Below are positions 31,975 to 43,739 of a stretch of DNA of 64,000 nucleotides, piece after piece (the stretch's first letter is position 1; every line of letters begins with the position of its first letter). Under the pieces are notes generated by a model. The model saw nothing but the letters and a program-made list of their open reading frames with translations. It searched no databases and was not told the origin of the DNA. This DNA is from Pomphorhynchus laevis (taxonomy: Eukaryota > Acanthocephala > Palaeacanthocephala > Echinorhynchida > Pomphorhynchidae), in NCBI GenBank assembly GCA_012934845.2, contig WNNJ02002625.1, positions 1 through 64,000 on the forward strand, read 5' to 3'. The position numbers were made by a program, and so were the translations under genes.

Positions 31975-33960
31975 CTACTTAAAATTTTTTTATAATAAAT
32001 TTTGATATATTTTGTTAACATGTTTTTGTTCATGCTACTACTAGTAATTTTGTTTGTTTTAAACATTTTTATTACACAGTCAAAAGACGTGCGACGTTGT
32101 TCTGGTGGCCTATTCCTTAAATAGAAGTATAAACCCGAAAGAATAAATTTACTTAAAACAATGTATAATCTTCTTGATGATATATTATGTTTCAAGGCTC
32201 GGTGAAAAACTGATAGATATTTTTAATGATTTTTTAGATGTTCATATCCGACTTATTCGATAATGATGGAGTAAAGTCGAGCCTAAAATTTTTACTATCC
32301 TGCAATATTTTCTGTGAGTTGTTACATCAAATCTATTAAATTCACTTTTGCGTTTGAATTTTCCTGTGATGTATTTAAATTTAGTCATGTTAAAATTTAA
32401 AACCAAACGTAAAAGGCGATGTCTTATTTTGTCAATGACGGACTTACATTTCTCCATACACTTTTCCTTTTCAGTCATCTTTTTGATTTTGAGAAAGTTC
32501 AAAGAAATGTCGTCAGCTTAAATTATTCCAAGCGCAAATTTATCACATATCTTGCTTAAGATGTGTCTTATAGTAATTACATAACGTATTGGACATAATG
32601 GAGATATTTACGGCACACATTGCGTTAGATAATATTTTGTATCTTTATATCCATCAATATAAAAATATCTGGCTTTGAGACAAGCTTATATTCTCTTAAT
32701 TATTTTGCTTTTAACTTTATCATGTATCAATGTATTTTGAAATGTCTTCTTGAGATATATTATCAAAAGCTGCTGAAATATCTAGAGAATTAAGTATCCA
32801 AGGACAATTAGTTTTATTAACCCACATTTGTAAATCTCGTACGGCACCAATTGTGCTTTGTCTTTGGCTAAAATTGAAGAACTTATCGATAAAAGGATTG
32901 TTGCGTTTAAAAAATTTAGATACCTTTATTGCCAGAACTCTTTTAAGACTCGGTTTATAGGGGGTTGGATAATGTGTTTGGACGAATATCCTTTTTATTA
33001 TTGACAAATTTATTTGCTTGTAAAATTATCATTTTGTCACATCCAATGCTTAGATGCTCTGACAGTGAGCAATTTACATGATGCTTGGCTATTCTGATTT
33101 TATTCTTTAAGCTAAGAAGTTTTATTGCAGCCGGAGGGCATGGCACTCCATTGATAGAGACTTTAGAATTACGAGGAAATGCGTCTAATATGCCATTGTA
33201 AGAGATATTGATGCCTACCGATGTGCTTATACAATCTAAAATAAGGCATTTGTGTAGCATCTTTTAGTTATTTAAAGTGTCAGCATAATATGTTAATTTA
33301 GTTTAAAGAGCTTCTTGGACTACGTAAAAAGTTTGATGAGATTCGACAGATGATGTCGTTTTCCAAGTTCTAAATGTTCGATGAAGTACTGTATTCCACT
33401 AGCTTTTGGAAAATGGTTTATAACATTTAATCTTCTTTTTTTCATTCGTTAGGATAACTTACATAGTAGAATATCTATATACGTTTGAATCCTACGCTCC
33501 TCTTCAAGATTTTCACGTAAATCTAATAAATTTTGTTTCATTTTTAATTTTTTTATTTTGATGTTTGAATAATTGTGGTTTATCGATCTTTGTTTATATA
33601 AAAATGTGTCGGATGCAATAAATACGCACTTATGCCTTCTAGAATATTATTCTCTAAGATACCTAAAATGTCGTTAGAATTATTATGCTGGATTATATTA
33701 ATTTTTCTAAGAAACAGAAGTAATCCCTCATTTATGATGGTATAAAAATTATTACTGATTTCAGATAAATTTTCAGAATTGAGATAAATAGAAAATGGAT
33801 CAAAATTCATATTAAAAAAATATTCATTACAGAGAAGACTTGAGAATATTTAAACTTTTAATCATTACTATCCAGATGGGAACCTAGTAGATTTTTAACT
33901 TCAAGATAATGATACCGATCAAACAAGGTATACGAGCACAATGCGACTGACTGATTTAAA
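31975..33960 (-). pseudogene. LINE-B ORF2 remnant in unit A1
   Basis: Minus-strand pieces in order: VALCSYTLFDRYHYLEVKNL (about 33,930), YLNSENLSEISNNFYTIIN, CLILDCISTSVGINISYNG and PPAAIKLLSLKNKIRIAKHH (33,000-33,260), KMIILQANKFVNNKKDIRPN, RQSTIGAVRDLQMWVNKTNC, LNSLDISAAFDNISQ (motif A, 32,780), a degraded YADD region near 32,510, MTKFKYITGKFKRKSEFNRF and KFILSGLYFYLRNRPPEQRR. It lacks the endonuclease domain, which is replaced by U1. Roughly ten stops or frame changes. The 49,018-49,323 copy has the identical 101-codon piece, so A1 and B1 were copied after decay. Confidence 0.75.
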
Positions 33961-34019
33961 CTATTAGTGCCTATGGTATTAGTGAAATTGTTTAAACGGA
34001 TAAAATTTATAGAAGCGAT

Positions 34020-34470
34020 ATTAACGAAGACGAATGGATTATCATAAGTAAGAATAGTTGCATGTCGAGACCTGAATCAGATACATCAACATTCGGAAGG
34101 TTAAGGTTAGATTTGCTATTACAACGATTGATATAAGGAAGACGATTACGTAGAGGTGGATGACAAACATAGATGGTAGGCGTAGAAGCATAAGAGCAGT
34201 GAGAATGGGAATGACAAGGGTGATCAATTGAGAATTAAGATAGGTGGGAGCCTTTATAATAGAAGTGGAGTGTTGTATCGGTTGACCTGAGATGCTACTG
34301 GAGTTGATATATCTTTATTGTGTCTGTAATATAAACATAATAATGTAATGATATAATATAATGTCATATCTATATGTCTATAATATAGACATATCTTCAT
34401 TAATTTGATCTTTCCTTTTATAGTTGTTTGTTACTTGCATTTTCATTTAAACTTGTTCTAATATATTATA
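34020..34470 (-). repeat. Repeat U1, copy 2
   Basis: Near-identical to 50,083-50,530 and very close to 24,615-25,080 and 45,098-45,540. It sits exactly where the LINE-B ORF2 similarity ends at its endonuclease side, so it may be the 5' part of that element or an insertion into it. Confidence 0.65.
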
Positions 34471-34769
34471 TATATTAAAAACTGTTTATTAAAGTATATA
34501 AAGCATTATTTTATGATATTTATATATCTTCTGATTATTTAAGTAGACAATATTTATTGTATTTCTTAAAAAAAACTTTTGTTTATTTTCTATTTATATT
34601 TTTTGTCTATTCTAAATTTTAATTTTGTTATTAATTTAAATCTTCACGAGTAATTGCATGCTAGCAATTACTAAATACTTTGTTCATTTTTTACAATTAC
34701 ATCGGAAGGCATTAATTATTTAATGTATTTGTCTATCAAAAATTGAAAATGATCAACACTAAATATAGT

Positions 34770-35335
34770 TAAGTATAAAGTTAAACTAGAAAAAATTTGA
34801 CCCATTTTTTGTGATACGTTCACAAAGTACTAAACAAATCAATACTTTATTGGCGACTCATTTTATTCAACCTTAATAAAAGGTGATAACTTTTATTTAC
34901 AAATGTTTGAAAATATAATAGCAATTTAGCAGAAAATTGTTGAAAAATCAAGTGACAATTTAACCAACAACAGAAGCTTGTCATTCTTCACCAACCTAAT
35001 TACTGGCTGCATAAATCTTTCAAAATTACAATGGTTTTCCAACTGAGCCATCAATTTATCAGAATTGCTGCAAATACGCTGCACTCAAGAGATTACCAAT
35101 GCACATCAAATGGCGTTAACAAGCATCTATAAAATTGTCTCCCAATTATTAAGTCGGGCGCTGATTGACCTTAGGCTTTCAGACCACAGAATGCCAATGG
35201 GTAATGCTACTATTTTCTTCTAAACTATTTAATCGTCATATTTTATCCTCTGTGCTTGTTAAGCAAATTATCATTGGACACTTTATGATTGGAAACTTAC
35301 TGTATGTTTATTAGAAACCAAAATTTTTTTAAGGT
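34770..35335 (-). repeat. Repeat U2, inverted copy in unit A1
   Basis: Same version as in 25.4, 45.9 and 50.9 kb (GGCTTTCAGACCACAGAATG, ATTAAGTCGGGCGCTGATT). Its head touches the A-rich tail of the following LINE derivative at 35,336. Confidence 0.7.
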
Positions 35336-38290
35336 AATATTTTTTTCATAATGATATTAATATAACAGTAGTCAGCAATATTAATTATGCATTTTATATT
35401 GTATTTTTTTCTAAATTAACAAATGTGTTAGCGAAATTTTCCTATTAAAATATATTTTTATCTAGACATTTATATCTGGATGATCATCTATTTTTATAAG
35501 TGTATTGTTTTATTTCCTACTATTTATATTTTACGAATACTGCTTTTAAATTTTTTTATTAACAAACCTCTCTAATTTCAGTTTTTTAAAAATTTATTTG
35601 AAAAAGTAGAAAACATTCCAAAAATACACAAATAAATTTTTAAGAGGATTATTACATTAATGTCATATCCAGGTTCTCAGGAGTTTTATGTTTCGCACGG
35701 GATCTTCTGTGGCTGTTTGACTCTGTGTCTTCTTTTCGTTTTCTTCAAATTTTAACTCGAATTCTTACAGGTATCGTTTAGATACGATGTAAAAAATAAT
35801 AATTTGAAGAAATCAAAATACACTGCAATTAATAATGATGACATATTTGATTAAGTTAAAAAATCTAATGTTTTATAAGTATTTAAAAACTTTTCTAATT
35901 TTTGTCGTTTCTTCAAATTTTAATCTCGAATTCTTCCAGGTATAACTTACTTCATGTTAATATCTTTCAATTTTTTTGTCACAATTATATTATAAGTAAG
36001 CCTTTATTTAAGTAAAACCAGTAAAATAAAGTTGTAATGTTGTGAAATTTTTAACTTCCGGGTCAAAAACGATATAATATCATTAGATCGGTTAAATATG
36101 ATTATCTTGAATGTTTTCGCAATTTTATTTTGTTAATAAAGTTTCGTATAATGCTTTTATTAAAATGTTCCTTTGATATCATGCATTGCCAGTTTATTTT
36201 AACGACATACTTGTCTAATCTAAGAGGAGTTAATAAAGATGGATCCATCCTAGGAAAAAATAAATTCCTAGTATGTACAAAAATCAAAGAACCGAATACA
36301 CAAAGCAGTTACTAATCCAAATTTGACAAAATTGTTACCAAACTGACTCAAGTATGCTGTCACTTCTGTTTGTACTGCGATCAGCAATTCCGCAGCAACT
36401 GGTGTTAACGAGTATTGCTACACTTTTATTCTTATTATCAAGTAGTTACCCTGATTGTCCTCGTAGTTCCACAGAGAACTCTGTTATTCCACATTCACTA
36501 TCATAAACGAGTAACACTGATATTTTCTTCTAAATTATAAAATCGTCATCGTTTGTCCTCTCGGATTATTAAGCAAATCATCATCGGACACTTTATGCTA
36601 GGAAACGTGCTGTATGTTATTTTATCTCTCAAACGTTTTTAAGTAATATTTATCAAGAACAATTAATTTTGAAAAAGTAGAGAACATTCAAAAGATATAT
36701 AATGAATTGTCTTAAGAATGTCATATCTAGATTCTAAGGGATTTTTAATACGCGCTGTATATTCTGTGGTTTTTATCTCTGAATCTTCTTTCATTTTCTT
36801 CAAATTTAAAGCTCGAATTCTTTCATGGGATTGATGCAATACATAGTGTACGCAAAAAGATAATATTAATAATTTGTATTATACCAAAATAAATTGCAAT
36901 CAATAATGAAATAACTGACGTAGTTAAAATTAAAATTTTCACTGAATATTTTGATTTTTTTAATTTCATAAACTACTTATAATTTTTTTATAATAAATTT
37001 TGATATATTTTGTGAACATGTTTTTGTTCATGCTACTACTAGTAATTTTGTTTGTTTTAAACATTTTTATTACACAGTCAAAAGAGGTGCAATGTTGTTC
37101 TGGTGGCCTATTCCTTAAATAGAAGTATAAACCCGAAAGAATAAATTTACTTAAAACAATGTATAATCTTCTTGATGATTTATTATGTTTCATGGCTCGG
37201 TGAAAAACTGATAGATATTTTTAATGATTTTTTAGCTGTTCATATCCGACTTATTCGATAATGATGGAGTAAAAGTCGAGCCTAAATTTTTACTTTCCTG
37301 CAATATTTTCTGTGAGTTGTTACACCAAATCTATTAAATTCACTTTTGCGTTTGAATTTTCCTGTGATGTATTTAAATTTAGTCATGTTAAAATTTAAAA
37401 CTAAACGTAAAAGGCGATGTCATATTTTGTCAATGACGGTCTTACATTTCTCCATACACTTTTCCTTTGCAGCCATCTTTTTGGTTTTTAGAAAGATCAA
37501 AGAAATGTCGTCAGCTTAAATTACTCCAAGCACAAATTTATCACATATCTTGCTTAAGATGTGTCTTGTAGTAATTACATAACGTATTGGACATAATGAA
37601 GATATTTACGGCACACATTGCGTTAGATAATATTTTGTATCTTTATATCCATTAATATAAAAATATCTGGCTTTGAGACAAGCCCATATTCTCTTAATTA
37701 TTTTGCTTTGAACTTTATCCCTTATCAATGTTTTTAAAATGTCTTCTTAAGTAATATTATCAAAAGCTGCTGAAATATCTAGAGAATAAAGTATCCAAGA
37801 GCAATTATATTTATTATAAAACATTTGTAAATCTCGTACTGCACAAATAGTGCTTTTTCTTTTCCTAAAACCGAAAATTATTTTGTTAATAAGATTTTGC
37901 GTTTATAAAATTCAGAGACTTTCAATGCCAAAACTCTTTTAGCCTTCGTTAATAGAGGATTGGAAATTGTGATTGGACGAATATCCTTTATATTTTTGAC
38001 CAATTTTTTTCGGAGGATATGCCTACCGATGTGCTAATACAATCTAAAATAAGGCATTTGTGTAGCATCTTTTAGTTATTTAAAGTGTCAGCATAATATG
38101 TTAATTTAGTTCAAATAGCTTCTTGGACTACGTAAAAAGTTTGAAACAGAAGTAATCCCTCATTTATGATGGTATAAAAATTATTATTGATTTCAGATAA
38201 AATTTCAGAATTGGGATAAAGAACAAATAGGTCAAAATTTATGTTAAAAAATTATTCATCACAGAGAAGACTTAAGAATATTTAAACTTT
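35336..38290 (-). repeat. Composite LINE unit A2 (partial)
   Basis: Direct tandem repeat of A1: deletion derivative (35,336-36,290), LINE-C scrap (36,325-36,512, plus), U2 head (36,525-36,650), LINE-B 3' UTR and ORF2 (36,970-38,280). The ORF2 part has internal deletions: after NPLLTKAKRVLAL near 37,940 it jumps to the ADRCANTI-side sequence at 38,020, and again at 38,140. It stops at about 38,290, where a unique sequence and then a minisatellite begin. RT readings here mix features of the A1 and array C versions. Confidence 0.7.
36970..38280 (-). pseudogene. LINE-B ORF2 remnant in unit A2
   Basis: Minus strand shows KFILSGLYFYLRNRPPEQHC at 37,090-37,160, the RT motif A region near 37,780 (YSLDISAAFDNI), the GFRKRKSTIC-like block near 37,860 and short upstream scraps up to 38,280. 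Several internal deletions and stops. Closer in places to the 23.2 kb copy (same EQHC and MFTKYI variants) than to A1. Confidence 0.6.
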
Positions 38291-38384
38291 AGATCAATGA
38301 ATCAATGAATTCCGTAATGACTATTCATTACTATCTGTTACTATCGATGTTTATTTTTCCAAAGCCAAAAGGGGAAGTGGCTTC

Positions 38385-38690
38385 AATAAATTTTCTTAAT
38401 CACCGATAATCATCTTAATCATCGATAATCTTATTCATCGATCGCATTAATCATTGATAATATCAATCATCGATAATATTAATCATCGATAAAATTAATA
38501 ATTGATAAGAAAAATCATTGATAATCTTAATCATTGATCACATTAATAATCGATAAAATCAATCATCAATAATATTAATCATCGATAAAATTAATCATTG
38601 ATAAGAATAAGCATCGATAAGATTGATAATCGATTATATCAATCATCGATAAAACTAATCATCGATAATATTAATCATCGATAAAAGATA
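38385..38690. repeat. ATCGATAA-rich minisatellite
   Basis: About 18 imperfect units of roughly 16 bp, of the type AATCATCGATAATATT or AATCATCGATAAAATT, with variants of CGATAA to TGATAA and CGATTA. It starts right after the end of unit A2. Spacing is regular but there are no unique spacers, so this is a simple tandem repeat. Confidence 0.85.
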
Positions 38691-40180
38691 GTCAAGTACA
38701 TAGATAAACTAGAAAGTATTTGCCTTGTGTGTGGTGTTATATTTACAAGAGTACCAAACAAACCAACTATTTAGTGACGGACCATAAATCAGATCAGAAA
38801 TCTGAATCTACGTATTTTATACGATATATAAATAAAAATAAAGAAATTATTATAAATAAAAAATAATTATATAAGATTTTATACAATAAAATAATAATGA
38901 TAAAAGCCATAAAAACATAATGTTTATCTAATGCTTTGAACAAATATCGCTTTATTTGTATTGAATAAAGCATTATGTAATGCTTTATTCAATACAAATA
39001 ATCAATTTATTCAATACAAATGATATGATATTGATAATCATATCACGGCAAAATCGAATAGGTAATAACATAAACTATTTTATTATAAACTTCATTGTTA
39101 TTTTTTGGAAATGATAATGATAAAATAATGCTAAATCAAAATTAAATAATTAAATAATAAATGATTATCAAGTATGTTAATTTAATGTTCATATAATATA
39201 TATTAATATAATGATAAAACAATGCTAAATCAAAATTAAATAATTAAATAATAAATGTTATGCTTTTTTTTGTAAGCGACACGAGCTTGTAGCTCATTTG
39301 CTGCTGTTTGTTATAATAAAAATAATAAACAATTATATAAGAGTTTATACAATTTATAAGTTAAAATTTTAAATTTAAATTTAAAATAAAAATCAATTAT
39401 ATGAATTGTATATAAATAGCATATGTATGTATCAGAATACGGATTATAAAGATAAAGATTAAACGAGAGAAAGATTTTTTTATCAACCCATATGCTACTG
39501 GCAAGGGGAAATATTTAAGTTTATATAGCAATGCAATAAACAAAGAAAAAATTACAAGTTAGAAATTTAAATTAAATATAAATCATCAGGAGGAACTGAT
39601 TAATATAGAGTTCTATATTTCGATGGAATTAAAAAATAAATTAATTATTTTTTTAATTTATTTTTTAATGGGTTAAAAAAATTAAAATAATTAAAAAATA
39701 AATAATTATAAATAATCAATAACTGTATAAGATTTTTTATGATTTATATCAAGTTAAAATGAAAAATTGAAATTTAAAATAAAAGTTATATTTATGAATT
39801 GATTAATAAATAACAGACAATATTTGTTTTAGTATTTATTATATAATATTTTTATTTTAATATGAACATTTGTAGAGTGTTAATATAATATTTTTGCTTA
39901 TTGAATAAAATTTTATACACAGTTTGCAATTAAAGAATGGTTAATCTCTTATTTTACAATACGTCGAAATGTACGTTGTGAATAAAAATACGATAACGAT
40001 ACGTCAAAACGTACGTTAGGAAAAATTTTTAATTTTTTATAAAATTTTTGTAATTTTTCACTAATGCAGTGAAAATGATTTAACGCTTAATAAAACAAAT
40101 TAGATCATATAACGGTGTTTACGTTCTTTATACTATAAATCAATCAAAAATAAAGATAAATAATGAATAATAAGATTATA
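38690..40180. repeat. AT-rich region with nested PLE-terminus scraps; no gene
   Basis: A short block at 38,695-38,760 resembles the end of U2 (CTAGAAAGTATTTGCC). 38,954-38,999 is a palindrome. 39,115-39,170 is repeated at 39,215-39,260 (AATGCTAAATCAAAATTAAA). 39,340-39,620 and 39,740-39,840 contain partial tails of the PLE module (ATCATCAGGAGGAACTG at 39,585). 39,950-40,030 has two copies of an ACGTCGAAATGTACGTT / ACGTCAAAACGTACGTT motif. Nothing codes for protein. Confidence 0.5.
38954..38999. repeat. 46-bp palindrome with a 2-nt centre
   Basis: Arms of 22 nt are perfectly complementary (ATTTGTATTGAATAAAGC ... GCTTTATTCAATACAAAT) around a TG centre. The right arm is partly repeated just after (TTTATTCAATACAAATGAT), suggesting local duplication. 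Confidence 0.85.
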
Positions 40181-40184
40181 TACA

Positions 40185-40430
40185 ATTTATATTTGTATAA
40201 AGTTAAAATAAAAAATTGAAATTTAAAATAAAAGTCCTTTATTATGAATTGAGTAAAAAAGACGTTGTATCAGAATAAAAATTAGAGGTCATCAGGAGGA
40301 ATTGCTATGCTTCAAGTTTCGGCCCTCATTCCTGGACCCAACTTTGCAGTGGAACCAAATACATGAAAATGACATATTTCCTCTAATTCAATTGGATTTT
40401 CAAGTAACTTATTCTAATACAAAGTATATT
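40185..40430 (-). repeat. PLE terminal module, copy at 40.3 kb
   Basis: Same order as the 20 kb copy on the same strand: AGAGGAAATATGTCATTTTC, CATGTATTTGG, TTGGGTCCAGGAATGAGGGC, CGAAACTTGAAGCATAGCAA, TTCCTCCTGATGACC. Pairing arms are partly degraded, for example CTGCAAAG facing GCATAGCA. PLE coding sequence lies directly upstream. Confidence 0.7.
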
Positions 40431-40434
40431 TTTT

Positions 40435-40830
40435 ATTATCCATAAAATATTTTTCACTCAATAGTTTAAATAAATTTTTAATTATATTTTGTTGATTTAT
40501 ATTTTTAACTATTTTCTGTTTGATTGTATTTTTATAGTAACCTAGTTTAAAAAATGTATCTATTAAATTATTTAAATGATTTTGAAGAAATACAATATCG
40601 TTATAGCAATTCTTAAAATTTCATTATTTAATGTATTATATTTTATATCATATGGTATGCGTGAATGCTTATGCAAAAATATGTTTCTTGTAAATTTAAA
40701 TGTCATCTTTACGATATAAATTAATAGTAGTTTTAGTTAATGTTAATTTAATGTTTATATATACATTCTTTATCATCGATATTAGGTTTATTAAGAATAA
40801 AGCTACCTAAGGGACTATTGATAGGCAGTA
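40435..40830 (-). mobile_element. PLE C-terminal fragment
   Basis: Minus strand matches the end of the 20 kb PLE from LNKTNI..KE through YRKDD.FKFTRNIFLHKHS, IPYDIKYNTLNNEILRI and NHLNNLIDTFFKLGYYKN to KYFMDNK. Several breaks. It is joined at about 40,830 to AT-rich sequence. Confidence 0.65.
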
Positions 40831-41035
40831 TTCTGTAAGTTTATAATTAGATCATATAACTACGTATTTTATTCAATATATAAATCAAAAATAAAGATAA
40901 ATAATAAATAATAAGATTTAATAAAATTTATATTTATATCAAGTTAAAATTAAAATTTAAAATAAAAACCAATAAAAATCTAAAATTACTCATTTATATT
41001 TAAAATATCCTCTTAAACATACAGCATTTCAAAAT
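40830..41035. other. AT-rich join, no gene
   Basis: Contains another scrap of the sequence that flanks PLE modules (ATCAAGTTAAAATTAAAATTTA, 40,920-40,970). Nothing else recognised. Confidence 0.4.
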
Positions 41036-41038
41036 TAT

Positions 41039-41263
41039 TTAATGTGTCGTGTAGATCATATTAGTATTATGTGTATTGTCTTTCAATTTAACCTGTCTTG
41101 TATGGTGCAAATCGACTAAATTACTTCGAAATGTGCTAGCGACTTTACTTTTTAGGTCAAGCAAAAAATAATGACGCAAATAATCAATTACTTCAATCAT
41201 AACGTACGGGTATCCTACATTTTGCAACGCGTATGAACGTGATTTCAACAAACTTAACAACAT
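41039..41263 (-). CDS. Unidentified 74-codon frame
   Basis: Reads MLLSLLKSRSYALQNVGYPY, VMIEVIDYLRHYFLLDLKSK, VASTFRSNLVDLHHTRQVKL, then KDNTHNTNMIYTTH and stop. The composition is less Asn/Ile/Lys-biased than random frames in this window and no other copy exists here, so it could be a scrap of a host gene or of an unlisted element. I recognise no domain. The ATG could be internal to a longer exon. Confidence 0.25.
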   Translation of the reverse strand: MLLSLLKSRSYALQNVGYPYVMIEVIDYLRHYFLLDLKSKVASTFRSNLVDLHHTRQVKLKDNTHNTNMIYTTH

Positions 41264-41359
41264 TCACAAAAGAGGAAAATCAATATGTAGTATCGAGCTC
41301 TTATCTTTTGCTATTATCATGGACAAAATTCTTATATAAAAATCAACCTATCGACTGTT

Positions 41360-41394
41360 CATCGAGCAGTGATTTGCAAAATCACTGCTCGATG
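41360..41394. repeat. Perfect 16-bp stem with 3-nt loop, followed by a 17-bp direct repeat
   Basis: CATCGAGCAGTGATTT is followed by GCA and then by its exact complement. The last bases overlap the first of two direct copies of GATGTTAAAATGCTCTAG (41,391-41,408 and 41,421-41,438). A short snap-back of this kind may be an RNA hairpin or a scar of local fold-back repair. Confidence 0.8.
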
Positions 41395-41509
41395 TTAAAA
41401 TGCTCTAGGACTCATTACTTGATGTTAAAATGCTCTAGAACCGAGAAAGTTTGCAACCATTTCATATTCAGAGCTTTACAAATAATTTCTACAAAAAGGT
41501 GGACATAAT

Positions 41510-42655
41510 TGGTTAAATTAGTATACTGTCATCTTTAATCATATCAGTTTAGTACTTCTGTATAGTAAACACCTTTTAAGTGTTTGTTTTTTAGTTAAGT
41601 TAAAGTTTGAAAATTGTTTTCTTTATAAAAAAGTCTTTGAATTTAACTTATCTTAGCAAATCTATTTTTCCTAAATTAAGTAATCATTTGCGACTTTTCG
41701 AAATGAATGCAGGTTAAAACAAATTTTGTTAAAACATAATTTCTATTAATATATGAATGCTGGTATGTTTAATAAATGAATGTGTTTATTATATAAATAT
41801 ATTTAAGTTGATATATGAGTGTCCATTTAAAGTAAATAAGTGTATATGCATATTTTAAGGTTAAATTTAACTCCAGAATTATATATGTGCACGCAGGAAA
41901 AGTTACAATAAAAAATAATTTCTACTGTATTTATATTTATAAATACAATATTTATTTATATAAATATTTATTTATATTTATATTTAATTTATATTTTTAA
42001 GTATATTGTTATAATAAACACAACTATTATTAAATTTTAACGCTAAGTCATTTTTTTCTTTAAATGAAATTGACTAAAACCAAGAAATGCAGGGAGTTTA
42101 AAACTCAGGGATCATATGTTTTAACAAATAAAATAGCTAAAACATAAATACAAATTCTGCTTTACTTATAGTTTACTTAATTCGTTTATCTATTACAATT
42201 TAGTATAACTGCAAACTTCACATTTAAGATCCATTTTTATACAAATGGATCTTAAATATTTCATATTCAGATCATAAATATTATTATTAATAATTATTAT
42301 CCATTATTTATAAAAGACAAATGAATATTTTCAACATAATCGCAAACTTCCAACTTTATAAAAACCGCAATGTTAATGTTCAACTGCACTTTTGACAATC
42401 TCTAGTCCTCGATATTTAGTCATTATACTGTAAACCACAGATGGGCAAGCTTGAACACTTTTGAGTGTCATATTTTTATATTGTTGTGACCTGAATGCAC
42501 AAATGCCATAGTGCTTTTCATATTATAGGTGGAATATTATTCTTAAATACATTGAACAACATTTTGCGTATTGCTATTTAATTTTACTGTAAAAGTCATT
42601 AAAACTTATTTAATTGAACATATTTAATTGAACATATTTAAACACATTTTAAACT
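41510..42655. other. AT-rich stretch without a gene
   Basis: No coding region or known repeat recognised. One small hairpin at 42,222-42,257 has 15-bp perfect arms (ATTTAAGATCCATTT and complement) and a 6-nt loop. GAACATATTTAATTGAACAT is a tiny tandem duplication near 42,620. Confidence 0.5.
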
Positions 42656-42659
42656 CTGA

Positions 42660-42885
42660 AAATAATACATTAATAATGAAATTTTAAGAATTGCAACAAT
42701 TTGTAACGATATTGGCTTTTCTTCAAAATCATTTAAATAATTTAATAGATACATATTTTAAACTAGGTTACTATAAAAATAACATCAAGCAGAAAATAGT
42801 AAAATATATAAATCAACACAATAATATAAAGAATAAATTTAAACTCTTAATTGGCAAATTTTTATGGATGGATTAAAAATAATAT
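42660..42885 (+). mobile_element. PLE C-terminal fragment, plus strand
   Basis: Reads LNNEILRIATICNDIGF in broken form, then LQNHLNNLIDTYFKLGYYKN, NIKQKIVKYINQHNNIKNKF, KLLIGKFLWMD, nearly identical to the 20 kb copy. A terminal module follows directly. The 5' part is missing. Confidence 0.75.
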
Positions 42886-42889
42886 ACTT

Positions 42890-43330
42890 TGTATTAGAAT
42901 AAGATACTAGATAGTTTTATCAGAGGAAATATATCATTAGCATGTATTTGCCCCCACTGCTATGTTGGGTAGAGGAGTTAGGGTCCGAAACCTGATAGCA
43001 TAGCAGTTCCTCTTGATGATCTCCAATCCTATTTATCTTTAATAAATTTAAACTCTTAATTGGCAAATTTTTATGGATAATAATATAATTTGTGTTAGAA
43101 TAAAATATACCAAATAATCAAATTTCATCAGAGGAAATACGTCATTAGCAATTGTTTGGTCTCGCTGCTATGATGGATCGAAAAATAGCGTCCGAAACCT
43201 GATAGCATAGCAGTTCCTCCTGATGATCTCTAAAATCCTTATTTTTTATGTCGTCTGTTATTTATTAGTCAATTCATAAAAATGACTTTTATTTTAAATT
43301 TCAAATAATTTTATTTTAAATTTCAATTTT
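42890..43330 (+). repeat. Two PLE terminal modules in tandem
   Basis: First module 42,890-43,032: AGAGGAAATATATCATTAGC, ATGTATTTGCCCCCACTGC, GTCCGAAACCTGATAGCATA, TTCCTCTTGATGATCTCC. Then 43,036-43,080 repeats the last PLE codons (AATAAATTTAAACTCTTAAT, GGCAAATTTTTATGGAT), and the second module, 43,085-43,330, follows with AGAGGAAATACGTCATTAGC, CGAAACCTGATAGCATAGC and TTCCTCCTGATGATCTC. Head-to-tail termini like these are typical of PLE insertions, which often come as partial tandems. Confidence 0.75.
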
Positions 43331-43344
43331 TTATTTGAAAAAAT

Positions 43345-43735
43345 AAAAAATGACCGCTCCATCGTTGTTCCGAATAGATTATTGCATTTTATGTTTAGTC
43401 GAGCCGACCTCTCTGTGGTTGTTTTAATGTTATCAAATAGCATTAAATCTAGAACTGGAAGGAGTGTTGGATTAATAAAAACATTGACACATACATTCCG
43501 AAGTGCTAACGCTATCTTGCTTCTTATTGTGTTATGTCGTAAGAAAGGTATTCCACTAACTTTACATGAGAGCGCATTTTTAATGCTGAAGTTCTTTCCA
43601 CAAAAACATTTGGATGGGGTGTTTAGTGGTTCCCATCCATATCTTGGTGATATCGCGTCTTGAAATTGTTGCTTTGATAAGTATCGACCAGTTTGTGTAA
43701 CAGGAAAAGTGCTAAGCCATAAGAGGTTCCAGAAT
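43345..43735 (-). pseudogene. C-terminal fragment of the ADDA-type RT element family
   Basis: A continuous minus-strand frame reads NLLWLSTFPVTQTGRYLSKQ, QFQDAISPRYGWEPLNTPSK, CFCGKNFSIKNALSC, GIPFLRHNTIRSKIALALRN and, at the end, TTTERSARLNIKCN. It matches the conserved C-terminal block of an invertebrate retroelement protein family: WLTTLP...FRDALCLRYGW, C-x-CG...HALSC...RHNEIRD, EDGARLDI. The two C pairs look like a zinc ribbon and the end like a restriction-like nuclease. The RT half of the same family is at 14.3-15.3 kb. About 130 codons remain open. A 93-codon plus-strand frame over it is shadow. Confidence 0.65.
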
Positions 43736-43739
43736 TATT

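Larger units (their letters stand above)
30337..35335 (-). repeat. Composite LINE unit A1 (about 4,997 bp)
   Basis: In plus coordinates: internally deleted LINE made of ORF1 start plus 3' UTR (30,337-31,290, minus), LINE-C scrap (31,325-31,512, plus), U2 head (31,525-31,655, minus), LINE-B 3' UTR (31,650-31,970), LINE-B ORF2 remnant (31,975-33,960), U1 (34,020-34,470), AT-rich spacer, U2 (34,770-35,335). The same boundary sequence (GTAATATTTTTTTCATAATG) begins the next unit at 35,336, and the same spacing (46,398 to 51,395) recurs in array B. Units A1 and B1 share nearly all bases, including the same dead sites. Confidence 0.8.

Noticed and set aside
34042-34227. 61-codon hydrophobic frame in U1, present in four copies
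   Set aside because: All copies come from recent duplication of the same unit, so conservation is not evidence of coding; no start context or family match.
38385-38690. CRISPR-like array
   Set aside because: Units of about 16 bp are contiguous and imperfect with no unique spacers, and the genome is eukaryotic.
43382-43663. 93-codon plus-strand frame
   Set aside because: Lies antisense to a 130-codon minus-strand frame that matches a conserved retroelement C-terminus.
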